NCBI GenBank assembly: GCA_944384995.1
Contig: CALWVN010000006.1
Span: 30,443-94,442, forward strand
Reading direction: 5' to 3'
Source of the DNA: an uncultured Clostridia bacterium
Lineage (GTDB): Bacteria > Bacillota > Clostridia > Oscillospirales > Acutalibacteraceae
DNA length: 64,000 bases
Notes under the pieces: generated by a model
Database searches by the model: none
The model's input: the letters and a program-made list of their open reading frames with translations, nothing else
Told to the model about the DNA's origin: nothing
Shown: positions 59,188 through 64,000 of the stretch, piece after piece
Position numbering within the stretch: the stretch's first letter is position 1
Layout of the letters: the number at the start of each line of letters is the position of its first letter
Translations under genes and position numbers: made by a program

Positions 59188-60202
59188 AAAGCTGAAAACG
59201 ATTGATGCGGACACGCTGCTGTCAACGCCGATGAGAAAAACCTTATTTGTGGTTGACGGCTTGATACCGCAAGGACTAAGTGTGCTTTCGGGTTCAAGTA
59301 AAATCGGCAAGAGCTGGCTTATGCTTTGGCTCGGTATTCAAGTGGCGAGAGGACAGCACGTGTGGGAATTTGAAACCCACAAGAACGATGTGCTTTATCT
59401 CTGCTTGGAGGATACCTACGCACGAATACAAAGCCGCCTGTATCAAATCACAGACGAAGCACCGCCCGAACTTCGAATTGCCACAACGAGTTTTCAAATT
59501 GGCAACGGTTTGGAACAGCAAATCGAACAGTATCTTTCCGACTTTCCGAAAACAAAGCTTGTCATTATCGACACCTTTCAAAAGGTGCGAGATTCTAAAA
59601 GCACCGGCGGAAAAAACGGAATGTATGCAGGAGACTACGACGATGTATCGGCGCTGAAAAATATTTCGGACAAGTACGGCATCGCTGTTGTGGTTGTTCA
59701 TCACGTCAGGAAGCTGAAGGATATCAGCGACCCATTCAACGAGGTATCAGGCTCCACAGGTATCACGGGTGCGGCAGATACGAATTTTGTTTTGAAGCGC
59801 AGCCGTGCCAATGAAACCGGAACTCTGCTTGCCACAGGTCGAGATATTGCATATCAGGAGCTGACCTTGAAGTTTGACAACCGCAGTCACTTGTGGGAAT
59901 TGGTCGAGCGAAAGGATATGGAGGATATTCACCGTGAAGAAATTCCGAAGTTTATTTTCCGGCTGGTTGATTATATTTCGGAAGTAAAAGAATGGCGAGG
60001 CACTGCAACCCAACTTATAACGCAGATGAACGAAACCGAGGTTACACCGAATGTCGTGACCAAAATGCTTGCCCGATTTTCTTCGGAAGTTTTTCAGCCG
60101 CAAGGCATCGAATACAAAACAAAACGCACCGGTACAAGCCGACTGATTTACTTAAAAAAGAATGACGGCAATGACGGCGATGACAATAAATCCGCTATAT
60201 AG
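59177..60202 (+). CDS. RepA/DnaB-like AAA ATPase
   Basis: 341 aa. A RecA-fold helicase/ATPase: Walker A GSSKIGKSW (about 39-47), DVLYLCLED, Walker B LVIIDTF, VVVVHHVRK and GSTGITGAADTNFVL are typical of the RSF1010 RepA-like hexameric helicases on mobilizable elements. A C-terminal winged-helix-like part ends in an Asn-Asp-Gly repeat. It probably drives replication of the excised circle. Confidence 0.85.
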   Translation: MQVEKLKTIDADTLLSTPMRKTLFVVDGLIPQGLSVLSGSSKIGKSWLMLWLGIQVARGQHVWEFETHKNDVLYLCLEDTYARIQSRLYQITDEAPPELRIATTSFQIGNGLEQQIEQYLSDFPKTKLVIIDTFQKVRDSKSTGGKNGMYAGDYDDVSALKNISDKYGIAVVVVHHVRKLKDISDPFNEVSGSTGITGAADTNFVLKRSRANETGTLLATGRDIAYQELTLKFDNRSHLWELVERKDMEDIHREEIPKFIFRLVDYISEVKEWRGTATQLITQMNETEVTPNVVTKMLARFSSEVFQPQGIEYKTKRTGTSRLIYLKKNDGNDGDDNKSAI

Positions 60203-60235
60203 GAAAAGCCGTCACAGCCGTCACTATCGTCACTT
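60162..60235. repeat. Iteron-like TGACGGC repeats at the end of the ATPase gene
   Basis: ATGACGGC repeats occur on the plus strand at the 3' end of the ATPase gene (60162-60184). The reverse form GCCGTCAC/CGTCAC recurs right after the stop (60208-60232), forming an inverted set. Candidate replication origin or terminator-like fold. Confidence 0.45.
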
Positions 60236-60295
60236 TTTGAGAAAGTGGATATAAGGCTATACAGGTAATGCCAATCCGTAAGGATAGCGAGCATA

Positions 60296-60358
60296 GGTTT
60301 TGTGTTGCCTTTGAAATCCACAAAACCGGCGGCAAATTGCCGAAATGGGCTTGCCGCC
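60296..60358 (+). other. Candidate oriT
   Basis: Two perfect inverted repeats in tandem just upstream of mobC: GGTTTTGTG / CACAAAACC (60296-60304 / 60319-60327) and GGCGGCAA / TTGCCGCC (60328-60335 / 60351-60358). Position and layout fit a MOB_P-type transfer origin; the nick site is not identified. Confidence 0.6.
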
Positions 60359-60397
60359 CCTGTAACCCCGATTTTTAGGAGAAAGGAATGAAAATAT

Positions 60398-60712
60398 ATG
60401 AGACAAAGAACAACTGCAATCAATATCCGAGTGACTGAGGGAGAAAAAAGAAAAATGGAAACTGCCGCTAAAAAATGCGGACTTTCGCTCTCTGCTTACC
60501 TTCGAAAGCTTGGCTTGGGTAAGGAAGTTCAGGCAACTTTGCCACAGGAATTTTACGAAGCTTACCGAGGTTTGACCTCACTTCGTGACAATTGGAAGTC
60601 GCTTTCCGAAGCCAATGTAAATGCAAACTTCAACGATGTTGTGAGCAAATTATTGAAGGCTTACCACTCAATCGGCGAGCCGGAAAGCGCAAGTGATTCG
60701 CCGTGGCAGTAA
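60398..60712 (+). CDS. mobC: MobC-like relaxosome protein
   Basis: 104 aa. A ribbon-helix-helix start (TTAINIRVTEGEKRKMETAAKKCGLSLSAYLRKLGLG) and a helical end typical of MobC accessory proteins, which open the DNA strands at oriT for the relaxase. AGGAGAAAGG precedes the ATG. It overlaps the relaxase start by 10 bases. Confidence 0.88.
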   Translation: MRQRTTAINIRVTEGEKRKMETAAKKCGLSLSAYLRKLGLGKEVQATLPQEFYEAYRGLTSLRDNWKSLSEANVNANFNDVVSKLLKAYHSIGEPESASDSPWQ

Positions 60713-62088
60713 CAAAGATATGGGCTATAACCGACAGTGTCAGCCGTGTTTTGAGCTATGCTGCGAACCCGGACAAGACGATTTACAGCGATATTTGCAA
60801 GGCACTTCACTACGCAAGCGACGAGCGAAAAACCGTAATCGGTGAAGAAAAAGCAATGTATGTGACAGGCGTAAACTGCACCGCAGAAACAGCTTTTGCC
60901 GAGATGAAAGCGGTACAAGAACGCTTCGATAAGACGGTAGGCAATGTGGCGTATCACGCATATCAGAGTTTCAAAACAGGCGAAGTTACACCTCAGCTTG
61001 CACACAAGCTGGGCGTAGAGCTTGCAAAAAGAATGTGGGGCGATCAGTACCAAGTGCTGGTAGCTACGCACTTTAACACCGGCACATATCACAATCATTT
61101 GATCATCAATTCGGTGAATATGTGGAACGGTAAGAAGTTTAACTGCAACGAGGGAGCATACTGGAAACTGCGTAGTATTTCCGATGAGCTTTGCAAAGAA
61201 AATGGTTTGACGGTCATTAAAAATCCTAAAGGAAAGACTCCACGCAAGCTGTACTTTGCGGAAAAGAACGGCGAGCCTACCCGATACAATTTAATGCGAG
61301 AGGCGATAGATAAAGCGCTTACGATGAGTACAAATCCCAAAGCTTTTACCTATGTTATGAAACAGCTCGGATATGTAATCGACCTTAACCCATATCATAA
61401 GTACGCCACCATTCGCTCTGTCAACAGCAAAAAAGTGACTCGTTTGTACCGCTTGGGAGAAGCCTATGACCGTGACGCAATCTATGACCGAATGAAAGAT
61501 ACTCTGCGAAACAACCCGCAGGAAGCTTACCGCTTATACTATGAGTTTACCGAAAAAAAGAGCTTCGGTGTAACAATTCAAAAGGCGCATTTTGTTAAAG
61601 GCAACTTAAAAACCGCCAAAAAGATTACGGGTCTTAAAGCGTTGTATTTCAGATATTTGTATCTGCTCGGCGTGCTTCCGAAGAATAAAAAGCATAAGCC
61701 GTTATCGCCCGAAATGCGTGAGGCTTGCCGTTGGCTTGACCGCCACACCGCACAGGTACAGCTCATTTGCGACAATCACTTAACCGATATTTCTTCTGTG
61801 GAAGTATTTATAAAAAACACAGACTCAGAAATAAAGCTCATATCGGATTACCGCAAAATGCTCTACCGAGATATTGATTCTTGCCACAATCCCGACGAAA
61901 AAGCAAAGCTTGTTGCCAAGCGAGATGACTGCACAAAGGCTCTGGCTCAGCTACGAAAGGACAGAAAAACAGCGGCAAGAATTATAGAAGATAACCCCAA
62001 AATCAAAGAAAATATTCTCATTGAGGAGAATATGCGAAGCCGATATTTCGGATTTAATAAATCAAGAAAGAGAGGATACGAACGATGA
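60703..62088 (+). CDS. mobA: Relaxase, MobA/VirD2 (MOB_P) family
   Basis: 461 aa from a GTG start. The N-terminal relaxase domain has a candidate catalytic Tyr in LSYAANPDKT and the three-His metal site THFNTGTYHNH (His123, 130, 132). The C-terminal half is helical and basic. It nicks oriT and leads the strand into a recipient using a helper's secretion channel. The GTG lies inside mobC; downstream its stop overlaps the parB-like start (ATGA). Confidence 0.9.
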   Translation: MAVTKIWAITDSVSRVLSYAANPDKTIYSDICKALHYASDERKTVIGEEKAMYVTGVNCTAETAFAEMKAVQERFDKTVGNVAYHAYQSFKTGEVTPQLAHKLGVELAKRMWGDQYQVLVATHFNTGTYHNHLIINSVNMWNGKKFNCNEGAYWKLRSISDELCKENGLTVIKNPKGKTPRKLYFAEKNGEPTRYNLMREAIDKALTMSTNPKAFTYVMKQLGYVIDLNPYHKYATIRSVNSKKVTRLYRLGEAYDRDAIYDRMKDTLRNNPQEAYRLYYEFTEKKSFGVTIQKAHFVKGNLKTAKKITGLKALYFRYLYLLGVLPKNKKHKPLSPEMREACRWLDRHTAQVQLICDNHLTDISSVEVFIKNTDSEIKLISDYRKMLYRDIDSCHNPDEKAKLVAKRDDCTKALAQLRKDRKTAARIIEDNPKIKENILIEENMRSRYFGFNKSRKRGYER

Positions 62089-63002
62089 CAAAACGAAAAT
62101 CAGATTTTACTTTACCGACTCTGGATGACCTATTTACAACGCAGGCGGAGCGTGACGACGCAAAGCTTGAGCGTGTAAAGAACATACCTCTTGACGAACT
62201 TCACCCTTTTAAGAATCACCCATTTAAGATATTGAACAACGAAGAAATGGAGCGAATGATTGAAAGTATACGCAAGGTCGGAACGATAACTCCGGCACTT
62301 GCTAGACCTCTGCCCGACGGCGGCTACGAGCTTATCTCAGGGCACAGAAGGCTTGCGGCGTGTCAGGTACTCGGAATTGAAACTATGCCGGTTATCGTCC
62401 GTGAGGTGTCCGACGACGAAGCGGTGATTGCAATGGTGGACGCAAATTTGCAAAGGGAAACGATTTTACCCAGCGAAAAAGCGTTCGCCTATAAGATGAA
62501 GCTGGAAGCGATAAAACATCAGGGTGTTACTTCTCGCCAAGTTGGCGAGAAGTTGCTGAGTGTAACACAAGTGAGCAAAGACAGCAATGATAGTGAGCGA
62601 CAAATCCAACGCTATATCCGCTTAACTTACTTAATTCCCGAACTGCTTTCAATGGTAGATGACAATAAAATCGCTTTCAACCCTGCGGTTGAAATCTCCT
62701 ACCTTGACCGTGATGAACAGCTCACTTTGCTTGACGCAATCAATATGAATGACTGCACGCCGTCACACGCACAGAGTATCAGGCTGAAGAAAATGTCACA
62801 GGACGGCTTGCTTACCGCAGATGCTGTATATGCTGTTTTATCAGAAGAAAAACCAAATCAAAAGGAACAAATCAAACTGCCTCGTGATGAGCTTCGCAAA
62901 TACTTTCCGCAAAATTACAGCGATGAGCAAATCAAACGGGATATTCTAAAAGGCTTGGAGCTTCTGAAACGCCAACGAGAACGCAACAGAGACGCCCGTT
63001 AA
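62085..63002 (+). CDS. ParB/RepB-family protein
   Basis: 305 aa. ParB N-terminal domain: IPLDELHPFKNHPFKI, IRKVGTITPALARPL, YELISGHRRLAACQVLG (CTPase motif GxxR-like GHRR) and ANLQRETILPSEKAFAYKMKLEA. A HTH region and helical end follow. No ParA is present in the window. On such elements the protein may help stability or regulate. It is coupled to the relaxase and ends 120 bases before the integrase. Confidence 0.85.
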   Translation: MTKRKSDFTLPTLDDLFTTQAERDDAKLERVKNIPLDELHPFKNHPFKILNNEEMERMIESIRKVGTITPALARPLPDGGYELISGHRRLAACQVLGIETMPVIVREVSDDEAVIAMVDANLQRETILPSEKAFAYKMKLEAIKHQGVTSRQVGEKLLSVTQVSKDSNDSERQIQRYIRLTYLIPELLSMVDDNKIAFNPAVEISYLDRDEQLTLLDAINMNDCTPSHAQSIRLKKMSQDGLLTADAVYAVLSEEKPNQKEQIKLPRDELRKYFPQNYSDEQIKRDILKGLELLKRQRERNRDAR

Positions 63003-63039
63003 TTCGAACCAAAGTGTACAGCGAGTGACTTTTGCAGAA

Positions 63040-63105
63040 TGGAAAGAACTATGCCGGCAAGCTATAATAGGCTTGTCGGTGTAGGTCTTTCCTGTGATGT
63101 ATAAT
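63040..63105 (+). promoter_or_regulatory. Integrase promoter region with end-repeat copies
   Basis: TGGAAA (63040-63045), 17-base spacer, TATAAT (63063-63068); a second TATAAT lies at 63100-63105. The GGAAAGAAC repeat (63041-63049) overlaps the -35 and the 22-base inverted end repeat (63075-63096) sits before the second -10. Binding at these sites could couple recombination to integrase expression. Confidence 0.55.
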
Positions 63106-63122
63106 GAAAGGAGTTAAAAACA

Positions 63123-64000
63123 ATGGTATCAGGACACCTACAAGTTAAAAAAGGTTTTTATTATGTAGTGCTGAGCTACTATAACAACAACGGAAAACGC
63201 CGTGTGAAATACTTTTCCACGGGACTGCCCGAAAAGGGCAACAAACGAAAAGCCGAAGCTGAGCTTGTGCGAATCAGAAGTGAATTCGTGCCCCCGCAGG
63301 AAGTCGGCGAGCTTGCTTCAAATATGCCGTTTGCAGATTATCTTCTCGAATGGCTGGAAATCGTCAAGGTCAGGGTGAAGCCCACCACCTTCGGCTCCTA
63401 TGAGAGCATGGTGAAGCAGACCATTGAGCCGTATTTTCGGAATAAGCTGATTACCCTAAAGGACTTGGAAGCAAGGCACATCCAGCAGTTTTATTCCGAA
63501 AAGCTGCGGACGGTCAAGCCTAATTCCGTCATCCACTATCACGCCGTGATCCATCAGGCGCTGAAATACGCCATGAAAACCGACCTTGTACCGCAAAATG
63601 TGGCGATGAAGGTAGACCGCCCAAAGAAGAATGATTTCCAGCCAGTGTTTCTGGATGCGGCGGAGCTCCAGCACTTATTTGAAGTGGTTAAGGGTACAAA
63701 GCTGGAACTTCCCGTTTTAGTCGCCGCCTTTTACGGCTTGCGCCGTGGCGAGGTGCTGGGGCTTAAATGGGACGCCATCGACTTTGAACGGGGAACGATG
63801 ACCATCAAACGGACGGTGACCTCCGTCAATGTCGGCGGGAAAACGCAGATCATCGAGCAGGAGTCGGCAAAAACCAAATCCAGTATGCGCACCCTGCCGC
63901 TGGTAGGAAGATTCAAGGAATACTTTGCAGAGGTCAAGGCGGCGCAGGAGCTGAACAAGCAGGTCTGCGGCAACTGCTACAACTACGAATACGACGGCTT
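63123..64000 (+). CDS. int: Tyrosine integrase, C-terminus outside window
   Basis: The first 292 codons are visible. An AP2-like/arm-binding start (GHLQVKKGFYYVVLSYYNNNGKRRVKYFSTG) is followed by a SAM-like core-binding domain (FADYLLEWLEIVKVRVKPTTFGSYESMV) and the start of the catalytic domain with box I Arg in YGLRRGEVLGLKW. The remaining catalytic residues (HxxR, Tyr) are past the edge. AAAGGAG lies before the ATG. It should recombine the element into tRNA-Ser; the rebuilt tRNA is expected just beyond it. Confidence 0.92.
   Translation, partial: MVSGHLQVKKGFYYVVLSYYNNNGKRRVKYFSTGLPEKGNKRKAEAELVRIRSEFVPPQEVGELASNMPFADYLLEWLEIVKVRVKPTTFGSYESMVKQTIEPYFRNKLITLKDLEARHIQQFYSEKLRTVKPNSVIHYHAVIHQALKYAMKTDLVPQNVAMKVDRPKKNDFQPVFLDAAELQHLFEVVKGTKLELPVLVAAFYGLRRGEVLGLKWDAIDFERGTMTIKRTVTSVNVGGKTQIIEQESAKTKSSMRTLPLVGRFKEYFAEVKAAQELNKQVCGNCYNYEYDG

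Larger units (their letters stand above)
43074..64000. mobile_element. Integrative mobilizable element, right end outside window
   Basis: It starts at the tRNA-Ser break and continues to the window edge. It holds an excisionase-like gene on the left, mobilisation genes (mobC, relaxase, oriT-like repeats) and a tyrosine integrase on the right. It has lower GC and different codon use from the chromosome to the left. No type IV secretion genes are visible, so it appears mobilizable rather than self-transmissible, unless more lies beyond 64,000. Confidence 0.8.

Noticed and set aside
60162-60232. CRISPR-like array
   Set aside because: The repeats are only 8-9 bases, adjacent, partly inside a coding region and without spacers. 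No cas genes are present.
43074-64000. Self-transmissible conjugative element
   Set aside because: A relaxase and MobC are present, but no VirB4, VirD4/coupling protein or other secretion genes are visible, so mobilizable is the safer reading.

Overview
The window reads as a chromosomal segment of an anaerobic, endospore-forming member of the Clostridia, probably Oscillospirales/Ruminococcaceae-like. The basis is a trimeric [FeFe]-hydrogenase operon, the sporulation genes gpr and spoIIP, several radical SAM enzymes, SigA-type promoters with extended -10 boxes (TGCTATAAT), and REP-like hairpin repeats of the sort common in gut clostridia. No 16S rRNA is present, so the taxonomy is inference.

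Bases 1-32.9 kb are GC-rich core genome. They hold a flavodiiron protein (cut by the window edge), an XRE regulator, an MltG-like lipoprotein, an anaerobic sulfatase-maturase-like enzyme and an acetyltransferase. The five-gene hydrogenase operon (hydC, HATPase, thioredoxin-like ferredoxin, hydB, hydA) follows. Next is a vitamin B6 salvage locus: a MocR/PdxR-like regulator divergent from a pyridoxal kinase, an ECF S component and a radical SAM gene. A small membrane-protein gene behind LexA-like boxes precedes obgE, mrnC and a YitT-family gene. The conserved lepA / hemW / yqxA-position / spoIIP / gpr / rpsT neighbourhood comes next, then mscL-proC, a 5'-nucleotidase and a three-subunit fumarate reductase/succinate dehydrogenase-type operon.

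Bases 33.2-40.8 kb are a surface-polysaccharide operon behind a perfect consensus promoter: two glycosyltransferases, a polymerase fused to a pyruvyltransferase, a flippase and an F420-dehydrogenase-beta-like iron-sulfur protein. A decayed IS3-family element and a DUF6933-like gene follow.

From 43,074 to beyond the right edge lies an AT-richer integrative mobilizable element, inserted at the anticodon loop of tRNA-Ser(CGA). Only the 3' half of that tRNA remains at 43,018-43,073. The element has an excisionase-like gene at the left and, at the right, a module of HTH protein, RepA-like ATPase, oriT-like repeats, MobC, relaxase, ParB-like protein and tyrosine integrase (truncated at 64,000). Related repeats sit inside both ends. 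The cargo is a defence island. One tightly packed minus-strand operon encodes a type III restriction subunit, a 68-aa coupled peptide, the type III methyltransferase, a second unusual methyltransferase-fold protein and a tandem-DUF262 protein. Two small membrane proteins, two Fic proteins with a relic of a third, and a DUF6076 protein lie next to it. The five-gene operon is the best candidate here for an undescribed system.
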